A program made the position numbers and the translations under genes. The notes below the pieces were generated by a model. It ran no database searches, had not been told where the DNA came from, and saw nothing but the letters and a program-made list of their open reading frames with translations. Below, piece after piece: positions 1 to 10,304 of a stretch of 64,000 bases of DNA (position 1 is the stretch's first letter; each line of letters begins with the position of its first letter). The stretch is from Kalaharituber pfeilii (lineage: Eukaryota > Ascomycota > Pezizomycetes > Pezizales > Pezizaceae), in the NCBI GenBank assembly GCA_015179045.1, contig WHUZ01000015.1, forward strand, positions 124,001 through 188,000. The letters run 5' to 3'.

Positions 1-116
1 TTAAGACTAGAAATTATGTTTCTCAGCATGAGAAGGATGTAAGAATTAAAGCAGGCCTGTGTTTCAAGTGTAGACGCAAAGGGCATATAGGAAGAGACTG
101 CAGAACCGGATTTTGA
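1..116 (+). pseudogene. Ty3/gypsy gag C-terminal remnant with CCHC zinc knuckle
   Basis: An open frame enters from the left edge (frame of position 3) and stops at TGA 114-116. It contains a zinc knuckle of the form C-x2-C-x4-H-x4-C (CFKCRRKGHIGRDC), typical of retrotransposon nucleocapsid, which packages the element RNA. Protease and most of the reverse transcriptase, which should follow, are missing: the next recognisable coding sequence, from about position 333, is already the end of the reverse transcriptase. The copy is therefore internally deleted. Confidence 0.75.
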
Positions 117-332
117 AGTACTAAGCCAGTATCAACTGTAAAATTACTAGAGTTATCTGATACTAAAAAATGGCAACTTACCAGGTCCCTGTGGTGCTTG
201 AGGCTCACAATTTTGCAGATATAGTTCTATGTAAGGTATTACCCCCTGCTTTACTAACTACTAATACTAGTCAATCGACATCTGCATCCACATCTGCACC
301 CACGTCAGGGGGCACAGCTACGCAATGGTACC

Positions 333-2543
333 GAAGTCAAAATTGATCCAAAGAAAGTAAAAGTGATTCAAGATTGGAAAGCACCACAAAGGAAGAAAGA
401 AGTACAGTCCTTTCTAGGATTCATCAACTTCTACAGACGATTCATCAAGAATTACAGTGCACGAACCAAGCCACTCGTTGAGTTGACTTGTAAGGATATA
501 CCATGGTCCTAGGCTGAACAACAACAGAGTGCATTTGACGAATTGAAAAAGCTATTTGAATCTGCTCCTATACTTGCACAGTATGATAGAACACTACGCA
601 CACTCATTGAAACGGATGCATCAAATCAAGCTATTGCAGGAGTATTCTCTCAATTACACCCAGCAACAGACGAAAATGAGGCTGAAGCCCGGCAGTGGAA
701 ATTGGTGGACTGCCACTCACGGTTACTAAAGCAACATCAACGCAACTGGCCTATACATGATAAAGAGTTATGGGCAATCGTCAGCTCTTTACTACACTGG
801 CGTACATGGCTTCTTAGTTTGACAATGCAGTTTGAAGTACATACAGATCATCAAGGACTACAGTACTTTCAGACCAAGCCAAGATTAAACATGCGACAGG
901 CTGAATGGGCCGAAAAGCTCGCTGAATTCGACTACATTATCAAGTATCGACCGGGATCAGCTATGGGACGCCCAGATGCTATCACACGACGAGAAGGTAA
1001 CGAACCTTCAGGAACCAATGCACCAATGTTCAAAGAAGGCCAACTTATAGTTGCACAAGCCAACGAAGATGCTCCAGCCAACGAAGATGCTTCAGCCAAT
1101 AAAGATACTCCAGCCAATGAAGAAGATGCTTCAGACCCTGAAGAAGAAGACGTTCCAGACCCAAATCTAGAAGGAATTGATGTCACAACATGGCCCAAAG
1201 ATATTGAAGGCGGACTGCTTATTGTACCTACTGATTGTCAGCATGCTGTGCTACAACAGTGTCATGATTCCAGAGTTGCGGGCCATTGGGGACGACGACG
1301 TACTGAAGAGCTTGTATCACGCAACTTTATATGGAAAGGATGGCAAGAGGATATCTCACGCTATGTTGCTGGTTGCCATCATTGCCAAAAGGCTAAAGCA
1401 GACAGACATGCCCGCCAAACGAAATTAGTACCAATGCCTACAGGAACTCTACCTTGGGAAGAAATAGCTATGGACTTTGTAGGAGAACTTCCTGAAAGTG
1501 AAGGATTCAATGCTGTCTTAGTTATCACAGACCGTTTTACTAAGATGCAGCACTATATACCTGCTAAAACGACATGGACAGCAGAGGACGTAACAAATGC
1601 CTACATTTGTGAAATTTGGCGACTTCATGGCTTACCCAGGCATGTTACCTCACACCGTGGCCCACAGTTCACAAGTGCATTTATGCGAGATCTAAATGCG
1701 AAACTTCATATTGGTCTGAGGCTGTCAACAGCGCATCACCCACAGACAGATGGCTTGAGTGAGAGAGCGATACAAACACTCAAACAATACTTGAGAATCT
1801 ACTGCCACGATCGTCAAAAACGTTGGGTACAATGGCTACCACTAGCCGAATTCGCATACAACTCTACAAATACGGCCACACATGGATACAGCCCATTCCG
1901 CAGCTTGTATGGGTTTGACCCACGTACTATTCATGTCGATGATGATTACATATATGCCAGCCCAGCTGCTGAAGAATGGATTGAACGTATGACCGCAGTA
2001 CACAGCCAGATTCACCAAACCCTCAAGCAGATCAACGATAAGCGCTCTGCATTCCACATTGACAAGTCTCGCCAATTTCAAGTTGGAGACCAAGTATGGG
2101 TGGACCGCCGCAATTTGACAGTACAAACTGGAAACAAGTCCTTATCCAGCAAGTATATTGGCCCATACACCATTACTCGACGAATCAGCCGGCATGCGTA
2201 TGAGCTAAACATTCCTAAGAGGCTACGCCTGCACAAGGTGATACACACTTCACTACTGAAGCCTTTTAAAGATAGAGTGCAACCACAGGTTGATCCATCA
2301 TCGAGAAGTGACAATGAAGATAATGATGAGGAAGAGGAACCACTATATGAGGTGGATTGTATTGTTGATAGCAGACGCACCAAAGGGGGCGTAAAGTACC
2401 GAGTCCATTGGAAAGATTATGGTGCAGAATCTGACACATGGGAATCATTCGATGATTTACAGGCTCCTTTAGTACTGCAGGAAATTATTAAATTTCATAA
2501 TGAGCACCCAAGAAAGCCAATGGATCGAAGAGTTGACAATTGA
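333..2543 (+). pseudogene. Ty3/gypsy chromovirus pol: RT end, RNase H, integrase, chromodomain (inactivated)
   Basis: Reading frame 333 begins in the RT connection region (FLGFINFYRRFIKNYS) and meets a nonsense TAG at 510-512. It is then open from 543 to the TGA at 2541-2543. Domains in order: RNase H (ETDAS near 612, KELW, TDHQGLQYF), integrase HHCC zinc finger (HDSRVAGHW...CHHCQKAK, about 1260-1400), integrase core (MDFVGELP; SHRGPQF; DGLSERAIQTLKQYL) and a C-terminal chromodomain (about 2340-2520, YEVDCIVDSR then YRVHWKDYGAESDTWE). The chromodomain marks the chromovirus clade, which targets heterochromatin. The central catalytic Asp of the integrase DDE triad is His here (codon 1653-1655). 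With the stop and the missing RT palm and protease, this copy cannot transpose by itself. Confidence 0.9.
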
Positions 2544-3150
2544 ACTAAGCATACTGATGTATCGAAGAGTTGAATTGTGCATATACCGATGTATCGAAGA
2601 ATTGAATTGAGCTTATACCGATAAATCGAAGACCTGACAATTGATAAATTGAACCTATGCCAATGAGTCGAAGAGCTGAAGTAAGCACATACCGACGAAT
2701 TGAAGACTGACAATTGATAATTGAGCTATGCCGATGAGTCGAAGAGCTGAAGTAAGCACATACCGACAAATCGAAGACTGAACCTATGCCAATGAGTCGA
2801 AGAGCTGAAGTAAGCACATACCGACGAATTGAAGACAGATAATTGATAATTGAGCTATGCCGATGAGTCGAAGAGCTGAAGTAAGCACATACCGACAAAT
2901 CGAAGACTGAACCTATGCCAATGAGTCGAAGAGCTGAAGTAAGCACATACCGACGAATTGAAGACTGACAATTGATAATTGAACCTATGCCGATGAGTCG
3001 AAGAGCTGAACTGAGTACATGCCGACGAATCGAAGACTGATGAATTGAGCCTATACCGATGAAAATCGAAGAGTTGACAATTGAATTGAGCATATACCGA
3101 CGAGTCGAAGAGCTGAACGGAGCACATGCCGACGAATCGAAGAAGTGATA
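2524..3150 (+). repeat. Minisatellite between pol stop and 3' LTR, ~70-bp units
   Basis: Imperfect tandem copies are built from CGAAGAGCTGAA, GCACATACCGACGAAT, GAAGACTGACAATTGA and CTATGCCGATGAGT. Early units resemble the last codons of pol (GATCGAAGAGTTGACAATTGA). Open frames on the minus strand are a by-product of the repeat. Confidence 0.85.
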
Positions 3151-3353
3151 GACACTGAGCCTATACCTTCCTCGCCCATGGAGTGCTTTTTCCCACAGGG
3201 TTTTTTTTTTACCCATGGAGAGGTTTAACGGTAGCGCAAGGTGATGGATGATACAGGCCCCTGACATACAGAAATGCTACCCTAAAGAAATGAGGTGAAG
3301 GTCTCAATGAAGCGAAGGTCTGACGAGGACGTCAGCCGTAAGAACGGGGGTAA

Positions 3354-3606
3354 TGTCAGGGTGACCCAACAAAGTATCAATGATAAGCGATGAGAGATGA
3401 CGCATGATAATCACGCCATTCATAGTTATGATGGTGAAGAGAGAGAAGCTTGTTAGTTAGCACTCAATGTTAAATAGAATAATGCAAATAACCGACACGC
3501 TGGGCGCCTATATATAGAGGCCTCCACGGCCTCTATACAAAGGTCAAGTTCCAAGCGTTGTCCTAAGTTACACCTACACTTCGCTGCAATCGCAGACACC
3601 GTAACA
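3354..3606 (+). mobile_element. 3' LTR of the Ty3/gypsy element
   Basis: The boundary TGTCAGGGTG follows a purine tract (GAACGGGGGTAA) that would serve as polypurine tract. A TATA-like TATATATAGA lies near 3511 and the right end is GTAACA, giving TG...CA termini and a length of about 253 bp. The 5' LTR is not in the window, so the boundaries rest on terminal motifs only. Confidence 0.6.
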
Positions 3607-4045
3607 CTTCATGCCTGCGACAACAATCGGCAAATCCCATGGCACTACAACTCTCACAGCGGTGCGTACAGATACACCGCAGATTTCAGATACAAGGATG
3701 GAGCCGAGGGCCTTCCTGAGTGATTGCGTTATTCTTATTTTAAGTGCCATCAAGATCGTAGTTCGGCTTCTTGGGTTCCCAATTGCTACAGGTATCATTG
3801 AGGGTCTACTCCTTCTCTGGTGGCTTGCAACTTGATTCTCGGTCTTGAGAGTCGCCGAGAATTGAGTTACTAGTTTGGAATATACTGTGTTTTACGGTGA
3901 AGCGGGTCACAACGCAGAAGCGGGTCACATATTTTTACAGAATTGAAAATTAAATTTATTCTCCCTATGCTCTTAATACCTTTATATTGCTGGTTTCTCC
4001 ACTTGCTCAAGGTAGTTCAAGGGCACGAGAGTGAGGTATCGGGGT
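3607..4045. other. No gene recognised
   Basis: Unique-looking sequence between the LTR and the LINE relic. Short open frames here (3611-3835) show no family signature. Confidence 0.5.
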
Positions 4046-4085
4046 GCCAGGCCAGCTCGAGCTGGCTCGGCTCGTGCCGCTCACT
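4046..4085. mobile_element. Solo terminal segment of the foldback element family
   Basis: The stretch ending GGCTCGTGCCGCTCACT matches the terminus of the foldback element at 20516-20990, including the CCAGCTCGAGC / GGCTCG motifs. It abuts the truncated LINE reading frame at 4086. Only one end is present. Confidence 0.6.
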
Positions 4086-4958
4086 ATTCACAGATGGCAG
4101 CCGCAGTGAGGAAGGAGGGGTTGGAGGTGGATGGTGCTGGAAGTAGGTAGTGGCAGGAGAGTCAGAAGGGTCTCGGTGGGTTGGCACTAAGGTGACGGTG
4201 TGGGATGGAAAGGTCGCAGGCATGAGAGGGGCTCTCGAGGCAGTGGATGGCAGGGCGAAAGTATTACTACTTGCAGACTCTCAGGCAGCAATTAGCATAG
4301 TTAAGACAGCAGGGAAAACTGGAAAAGCGAGGACTGCAGGCCTGGCGCATGTGGTAGAGCTCGTAGCAGAAAGGCGGCGGAACTTGAGGGATCCCGGAGC
4401 TGTGAGGCTTGCATTGGTTAAGGCCCATGTGGGGATAGAGGGCAATGAGATCGCAGATGAGAGGGCCAAGGAGGGGGCCAGATGCATGAGGTACGATGGG
4501 CAGGCCACTGAGGGCGGTCTGCGCCAGGAGTTAGTTCGAAAAAGAAAGGAGAGAGGGAGCGAGCTGGGTTCGGGAAGGGCAAGTTCGTGAAGTGGTGCAG
4601 AAGGGCCCTTACCAACTACACCTGGCTCTCTGCCCTGCCATGGCAAACAACTGCAAGCGGGGTCACGCGACAAAAAAAAAAAAAAAAAAACTACACCTGG
4701 CTGCGGACTGGAAAAGGCAGAGCCATGTGGAGGAGGAAAATCAGCGGAGAAGAGGTGCGGTGCTCTTGTGGAGCAGCTTGGAGTGCAGAACATGTGATGT
4801 TCGAGTGTGGTGAGCTGGAGCGGCCCAAGAGAAAGAAGGAGAGTGGTGAGATGGTCACCTGGCAGTGCGGAGAGGATTTAGAGGAGAAAGGGTGGAAGCA
4901 GGAGGGGGTAGAGGGCAACCCAGTCGAGTTATGGTTCGCCAGCCTCGATCTGGGCTAG
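4086..4958 (+). pseudogene. LINE (non-LTR retrotransposon) RNase H and C-terminal zinc-knuckle relic
   Basis: The frame starts LFTDGSRS (first RNase H Asp), is broken by a TAG near 4145, then continues through LLLADSQAAI and LVKAHVGIEGNEIADERAKE, the canonical fungal LINE RNase H motifs. The usual Glu of the second motif is Gly (VAGMRGAL). A LINE-type C-terminal zinc knuckle follows (RCSCGAAWSAEHVMFEC, about 4755-4805), then a stop at 4956-4958. Endonuclease and reverse transcriptase are absent, so this is a 5'-truncated, decayed copy. A 61-bp poly(A) insertion interrupts it at 4628. Confidence 0.85.
4628..4688 (+). mobile_element. Retroposed 61-bp fragment with poly(A) and target-site duplication
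   Basis: The sequence AACTACACCTGGCT occurs immediately left (4614-4627) and right (4689-4702) of an insert that starts CTCTGCCCTGCCATGG, includes CTGCAAGCGGGG and ends in about 17 A. Removing it joins the LINE protein frame (TNYTWLRTGKG). A 14-bp duplication plus poly(A) is the signature of target-primed reverse transcription. The same 3' end occurs at about 20285-20355 and 33862-33935. Confidence 0.85.
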
Positions 4959-4959
4959 C

Positions 4960-5320
4960 TGAAAGGACGTTGTGTACCAAGCGTGTACGTAGTGTATGGT
5001 TGGGGACATGTGTACTCGGATCAAATTTCGCATCAACTTCAACACTCAAATCACAACTAAAATAAATAGATAAAATTAGTTTCATGCTATACGATGATAA
5101 ATTAGTGAATGAAAAATAATTATATAGAGCGATATCTATTTAATTAATTTTTTGTACTGGTGATTTGACAGTCAAAGATGAGCAGTTTTATATGGGAATC
5201 GGTCAAATTGTCCACCTTTAGTAACTACTAAATATAGTATAGTTTAAACTAACCTAACCAGAAAAGGAAAAACGCTAACCTAAAATAGAATAGTATATAC
5301 ATATACCCTATACATATCCC
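4960..5320. other. AT-rich, no gene seen
   Basis: LINE 3' flank and AT-rich sequence with no coding signature. Confidence 0.5.
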
Positions 5321-5322
5321 TT

Positions 5323-5733
5323 CTACCACTTCGTTTTATCTGGTACTTGTCTATGACCTTTATATATATATGAATGAAACTCCTTCGTACCATAAGTTAA
5401 TCCTTCACTATATGCATCAATAGACCGTAAACAATGATAATAAAAACGATTAATAGATGCAAAAGAAACAGAATGTAATGCCAGAGGAAGAGTATCTTGT
5501 AAACCATCAAATGAATAAGAACAGTTTTCTCGTAAATAATACTTAACAGAACACCAATAACGCTCAATAAAATTAAGTTCACAATGAAACTTAGGATAAA
5601 AAATTACCTGTTGACCAGCAGCTTCTAATTCTTCTTCTAGCCCGCCTTTTTGCTGTATAAAATCAGGTTGCTGAGAGAGTAAAGTTCGTGCGCAACATTT
5701 TTGTGAATCTGTATTAACATTAAGTGAGCCAGA
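5323..5733 (-). pseudogene. DDE transposase C-terminus (Tc1/mariner-IS630-like), relic
   Basis: On the minus strand one frame is open from 5733 to the TAG at 5325-5323. It reads CCARTLLSQQPDFI, then FYPKFHCELNFIERYW (the region of the third catalytic acid in fungal DDE transposases of this type), then NCSYSFDGLQ, INRFYYHCLRSIDAYS and YKGHRQVPDK at the end. The start codon, N-terminal DNA-binding part and first two catalytic Asp residues are not found, so this is a fragment. The insertion in the deaminase gene at 17.04-17.90 kb carries a related C-terminal piece (NCEYNFDALR...INRFFYKCL). Confidence 0.75.
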
Positions 5734-5952
5734 CTAATTAATTAACTCAAGCATAGGAACGTATTTACCAATTTAATTCTTTGATTCAAGCGACAGGGTG
5801 ACTGAACAGGCCGATATGTGCGACCGATGCAACAGGTATGCAAGTATAGGGGTCAACCAGCGGTGGACAGTGGATTGGTGCTGTAGGGCGGTAGGAAGAA
5901 AATCGCGGGGCATCAGTGCATGTAACGACTACATAACTAGTGCTTATAGTGC

Positions 5953-6787
5953 TTAGTCATCATCGAAGCAAATGTCCGCCCTCCTCCGCATACAGATGTC
6001 CCCAACCATAGATAGGTAGCTGCTTATACCTGACCCGGGTATACGGGTCCCTGCCATAGGCTGGTAGCCTGTAAGCGGGGTTAGGGTTAAGGCCATCAGC
6101 AAGCTCCTAGTGTCATACATTCGCAAGGGTAAGATAGGAATATTTTCCAACTTACCTGACTTGCGTAAAAACTTAAGAGGATCTGTACAGAACACCACTG
6201 TCTGTGCATAATATTCAAAGACTGCATCTTGAAGGCCCTGATAATGTGGCCACAAAGCTTGAAAGTCCTTGAAAATAGGGCATACTACTCCTAATTTTTC
6301 AAGCAAATCGGCAAGACAACTGAAATATTGAACGTAGTTTTGTGCCGTCTATTCCACCATGTCAGCACCTGAAAACGTAGTTTGGTAATCAGCCAACTCG
6401 GTTCATACCAGTAACAAAATCTTGACACTTCCCCACACCAAGGCCGAAATACATGGACTGTGCTGAATTCAGGTATCGATAATGCTAGAAAATTGCTGAA
6501 CTGATTGCAAAAATGCTTCGCAGCGTTTGATCTTCTTCTCCAAAATTTTTGCTTTTTTCAGGGCGGTTGTCAGGTCTAAAATTTTGTCCGGAGGTTCAGT
6601 TTGGCCTAGAGCATTTCTTTCGCTAGGTGAGAGCAATTTGCTGAAGGCATCAACAGCATTGACTAGATTCTCCTGACCACTATAAGGGATAATGGTCAGC
6701 ATCTGGATACTATGGCAAGGTTGCTCCAGCGACTTTGTCTGCGCAACTTACGTTGCTTTTTGGGGCTTGAGAGGACTAATGCGCCAT
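5953..6787 (-). pseudogene. 5' fragment of an NLR gene (DUF7708-type N-terminus), relic
   Basis: This matches the first exons of the third NLR gene (about 54770-55422) in the same order and strand. From a start at 6787 it reads MAH then TAG, where the intact relative has MAQQ. A splice donor (GTAAG) follows, then SGQENLVNAVDAF, KKIKRCEAFLQSVQQFSS, LLEKLGVVCPIFKDF and YYAQTVVFCTDPLKFLRKSG. Homology ends near 6125. The NACHT and ankyrin parts are gone. Upstream non-coding similarity continues to about 7130 (matching 55423-55835), so promoter and 5' gene duplicated together long ago. Confidence 0.8.
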
Positions 6788-7139
6788 ATTACTAAGGGGG
6801 GATTGGTTTATGGGCTTGGCGTTTCTGTTGAGCGTGATTCGATGAGTATGTGCGTATGTACGCTGAATTCGAAAACTTAAGATATTGGGAGTTGATTCGG
6901 AGCCTGAATGCTAGAGGTAGTTCAAGGTTAAGCACTTGAAAATACAGACATATCTTCGGAGGACGTAACGTAAGTTAGAGTAGATGTGCGCCTCCCAATG
7001 CAACGAGGCTAACTAGGTCTCACCAATTGGAATCATCAATACTAACTCATTATCCCAATCCGTTGATGCGAGATTATTGATGCAACTGAGGGTGGCCAGG
7101 TACTCTGCTAGCAACGTAACCAAAATAAGTTTGCAGAAA

Positions 7140-7358
7140 AATTTTGCGGAAATACATGCGCCTCCCTAAAATTGAACCCCAATAATCGATCTCAGATTTT
7201 TAGACTGAATTGATTTTGTAAATCTTCGTTGAATTTCTATCATTTTTCCAGAGGGGGACTGCCTGACGGTACTTCTAGCCGATACGGGAGTGTTCAATTT
7301 TCTGTATGCGCCCTATCCACCAACAATGCATTAGCGGATCGTTCAAAACGGTACAGCT
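7140..7358. other. No gene recognised
   Basis: Non-coding flank between the NLR relic and the TIR element. Confidence 0.4.
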
Positions 7359-8031
7359 GGGTGACTTCCCATGGGCGCAGATTCACAGACCCAGATCCTA
7401 GTCCAAATTTGCTGCGCCAGACCCCAGAATAGCATAAAATTGTCAGATTCCCAGATTCTCAAATTTGTCAGCACATCACGCGCCAGCACCATGACAAAGG
7501 CAAGTACCTAAGTATTTTGTTGCATGCAAATTATCTACACCAATCGCTCACACAACTACTTACCACTTTTTAGCACTCCTGAATGGTGATAAAGACATTG
7601 CCAGGGAGTGCGACCTTGTGGATTTTGCTGTAATGCTGCCCAAGTCAATAAAATCACCTTCATCATTGTCACTTAATTTGAAGACCCAATAGACACAAGC
7701 AAATAATTAATAAAAGAGCTTCTTTGAACTCATCATCTGTATGAGTGGAGATATTTTGGCGTAGACGTGTATTTCGGTGTCGATTTAAGGGGGGTGCCAT
7801 ATTAATTTTTTTGGTGTTGAGGTTAGATATGCAAATTACAAGATATGCAGTTTTGATTGTATGTCGCCTAACCCCTTTGTGAAAAATTTCTATGAATCTG
7901 GAATCTGGTAGAGGGGGGTGTGAAGTCTGCCAAATTTGAGAATGGACGGGGGTTGAAAAATTTTCTGGGCGTTCTTTCACTGATAAGCCGTGAAACTGAA
8001 TCTGTAAATCTGCGCCCATGGGAAGTCATCC
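7359..8031. mobile_element. 673-bp TIR element, PIF/Harbinger-like candidate
   Basis: Inverted ends: 7359-7388 begins GGGTGACTTCCCATGGGCGC and the reverse complement of 8002-8031 begins GGATGACTTCCCATGGGCGC; the 30-bp arms differ at two positions. The minus strand carries a short ORF (8019-7669) whose end (MAPPLNRHRNTRLRQ, then acidic DDEF and a Leu/Ile-rich run) could be a transposase N-terminal remnant; that is inference. The terminus GGAT-GACTTCCC resembles GGAG-GACTTCCC of the neighbouring element. No clear target duplication was found. Confidence 0.65.
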
Positions 8032-8548
8032 ACATGGCGCATTGCTGAAGCGACCGGCCGATTATTGCACATTGGATGGATAAACACCCAGGATTAGCCG
8101 GTTGTAACCCTTATTGAACAAATAAATATCAGGTTGCCCTTGTTCGACTAGAATTTAATCATATGGAACCGGAGCATTATACTGGAGGACTTCCCGTAGG
8201 TCTATTCGCGCCTAATAGAAAACGGTTCTATTCGCAAATAGCAACATCGCCTTCCCGTCGATTTTGCTGTTTCTAACGCAATAGAACACGGAATAGAAGC
8301 ATCGCCTTCCCGTAACCTTCTGTTGTCTTTGAATAGAAATAAGACATCGCTTTCCAAATTGGTTGAACCCCTTTTTTTGGTGGAGAAAAGGGGTGTCAGG
8401 TACCTCTTGAGAAAGCTCTCCACCTCGCATCTCTCATCCATCATCACCCCTCCTCCATCACGCCTCCTCCATCACACCTCCTCCATCACACCTTCTCCAC
8501 CATATCCCCTCTATTACACCTCCTCTATCACGTCTTCTTTCTCCTCCA

Positions 8549-9265
8549 ATGAGACAAAAAAAACGCATGGCCTCTCCATTAATAGAGCCACCTAGCAAAC
8601 GTCGCGGTGGTAAACCCAAAGGTGCACAGAAATTTACAGAAAGCAACGAGCGGCGTCTACTGCATATAATGGGGGAAATACTTCCATATGGAAGTGATAT
8701 GTGGGAGAAGGTAACAGTATTGAAATATAGATAGTTAGATCATACTAACTCGAAGCAACTGTAGGTTGAGACTGTATATAATGATCTTGCAACGGTTGAA
8801 AAGCGCAAGTCTAGGGATGCAAAATTCCTAAAAGGAATATATACATCCCTTATTAAAGCAAGAAAACCTACAGGGAACCCAAATATACCCGAGAATATCA
8901 AGATTGCTTTGGATATTGAAAAGCAGATTGAAGACAAGCTCAGTATGGGGGTACTGAGTGACTCCAAAGCAGAAGAAGAAGGTTCGGAGGGTTCTAGTGA
9001 AGAAGAGAGTGAGGAGGAATCCACATCTAAAGAGGAATTAGATCGTGGAAGCACTACCGAAGTAGATGAGTTCGAAGATGAGTCTGATGCAGAGAAAATC
9101 GGAGTACAGCTACAGCTGCACTCAATGATCTCCGCCCAATATGACCTTCAGTTAAAGTACCCTCCGGATTTACATCATTCCTTGGAATTGGTGTTGTATT
9201 CCATAGTCTTTCAAAGGGACCCAATAAAAACGCGAAAGAGCTGCAGTCGAAACCCATTGTTGTAA
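8549..9265 (+). CDS. Myb/trihelix-like DNA-binding protein of the TIR element (2 exons)
   Basis: Exons 8549-8710 and 8765-9265; predicted 220 aa. The 54-nt intron has donor GTAACA, branch point ACTAAC and acceptor TGTAG, and removing it joins SDMWEK to VETVYNDLATVEKRK in frame. Basic N-terminus (about residues 1-30, PSKRRGGKPKGAQKF); a Myb/SANT-like segment (LLHIMGEILPYGSDMWEKV, about 35-60) containing the LPxGxxxWExV pattern; then a KARKPTGNPNIPENIK motif typical of this transposon-linked family; then a long acidic Ser/Glu-rich tail (about 125-180). In PIF/Harbinger transposition such proteins bring the transposase to DNA. The last 30 residues look non-conserved and may be read-through. Confidence 0.65.
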
Positions 9266-9486
9266 TAAAGGCTCTATCATTAGCATTGTTATAGAGACTA
9301 TCCCAAGCTGTTCCACCTCGCGGTTGTGGGAGATCTGGTCGCGTAAGTTAAAAGCGCAATCGACGCCTTCGCAATCGTTCACCATAGTCAGCATAAAGCC
9401 AGATAAGGACAAGGGCAGTGATATATCTATTCCGTTCTTGTTCATAGAGCATTAAAGCAGCTGACGAATCCATGGTATGAAAACAC

Positions 9487-9575
9487 GTGAGCGTGTGTGA
9501 GAAGGTGGGCGAAGAAAAGGTGGGCGAAGAAAAGGTGGGCGAAGAAAAGGTGTGGGCGAAGGGTGAAAAGGTAGG
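9487..9575 (+). repeat. 15-bp tandem repeat GTGGGCGAAGAAAAG
   Basis: Three near-perfect copies followed by degenerate ones, inside the TIR element near its right end. Confidence 0.8.
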
Positions 9576-9759
9576 CGAAGAGGTTGAAAAATTTCTAAGT
9601 CGAATAGAAATAGTCTATTTGGCTCGAATAGAAAGGGCTCGAATAGGGGGGGGGGGGCCCTATTCCGTTGAAATAGAAATGGCCATTTTTCGAATAGAAC
9701 CCCTTCTATTCGGCGCGAATAGACCTACGGGAAGTCCTCCACTCCATCTTAGACAAATG

Positions 9760-10160
9760 CTCCACTGGGGCCCTCAATTCTATACCTCTCCGTGGCCTCT
9801 TGTAGTAACCTCCCATCACTTCCAACAGAGAAACCATATGCCCAGCTATAGGCCAGTTCGAGAAGTTGACCAACTCCGCCTCCTCTTAAACCCCCACCCC
9901 GCCCCTCCTGCCCCACGGCATCTCAATCGCACCCCACGTCCCAGCGGCTCTGCATCGCACCCACTCTCCCACCGCACCTTCAACCGCACCTTCAAGTGCA
10001 CTTTCAACAGTCCTCGTATAGCTGTCGTTTCTGGGTAATGTAAATAGCGCCTTGATATGCTGACTATTCCCTTTTTTTTTCAATTCTTCAATTCTTTCTA
10101 CCGTTTTCATCTTATCCGATAGATTACTGGTTTTCCATTCCATATAAATTATACCAATGC
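9760..10160 (-). repeat. Dispersed repeat module, copy 1
   Basis: On the minus strand it contains AGATGGCATTGGTATAA, then a coding-like stretch (NLSDKMKTVERIEELKKK), then a variable GC-rich array of GAAGGTGCGGTT-type units. The same order occurs at 11460-11900 (minus), 27700-28200 and 43380-43900 (plus). No intact frame is shared by the copies, so it is treated as a repeat rather than a gene. Confidence 0.55.
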
Positions 10161-10304
10161 CATCTTCTGAGTTCCAAAGATTAGTGGGTCTTTTGCCTCA
10201 AACGATACACCTTTTGGATATACCTAATTATTTCCTATGCATGCTTGAGTATAGGCAAGAATCAAAAGTAGGCCAATCTCAAGGTACCCGCCAGGACAGC
10301 TGAG

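Larger units (their letters stand above)
8184..9740. mobile_element. 1557-bp TIR element with Myb-like ORF (PIF/Harbinger-like, non-autonomous)
   Basis: Perfect 29-bp terminal inverted repeats lie at 8184-8212 and 9712-9740 (GGAGGACTTCCCGTAGGTCT then ATTCGCGCC), flanked on both sides by ACT (8181-8183 and 9741-9743), a 3-bp target duplication. Subterminal GAATAGAA motifs recur on both sides. The only credible ORF is a Myb/trihelix-like protein (8549-9265). PIF/Harbinger elements characteristically pair a transposase with a separate Myb-like protein and make 3-bp duplications; the transposase is missing here. Confidence 0.8.

Noticed and set aside
2545..3267. 240-codon minus ORF over the retrotransposon minisatellite
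   Set aside because: Product is a tandem repeat of the array itself (VCAYFSSSTH); no independent coding evidence.
6075..6095. GGGGTTAGGGTTAAGG as interstitial telomere repeat
   Set aside because: Fewer than two complete TTAGGG units; within chance expectation.
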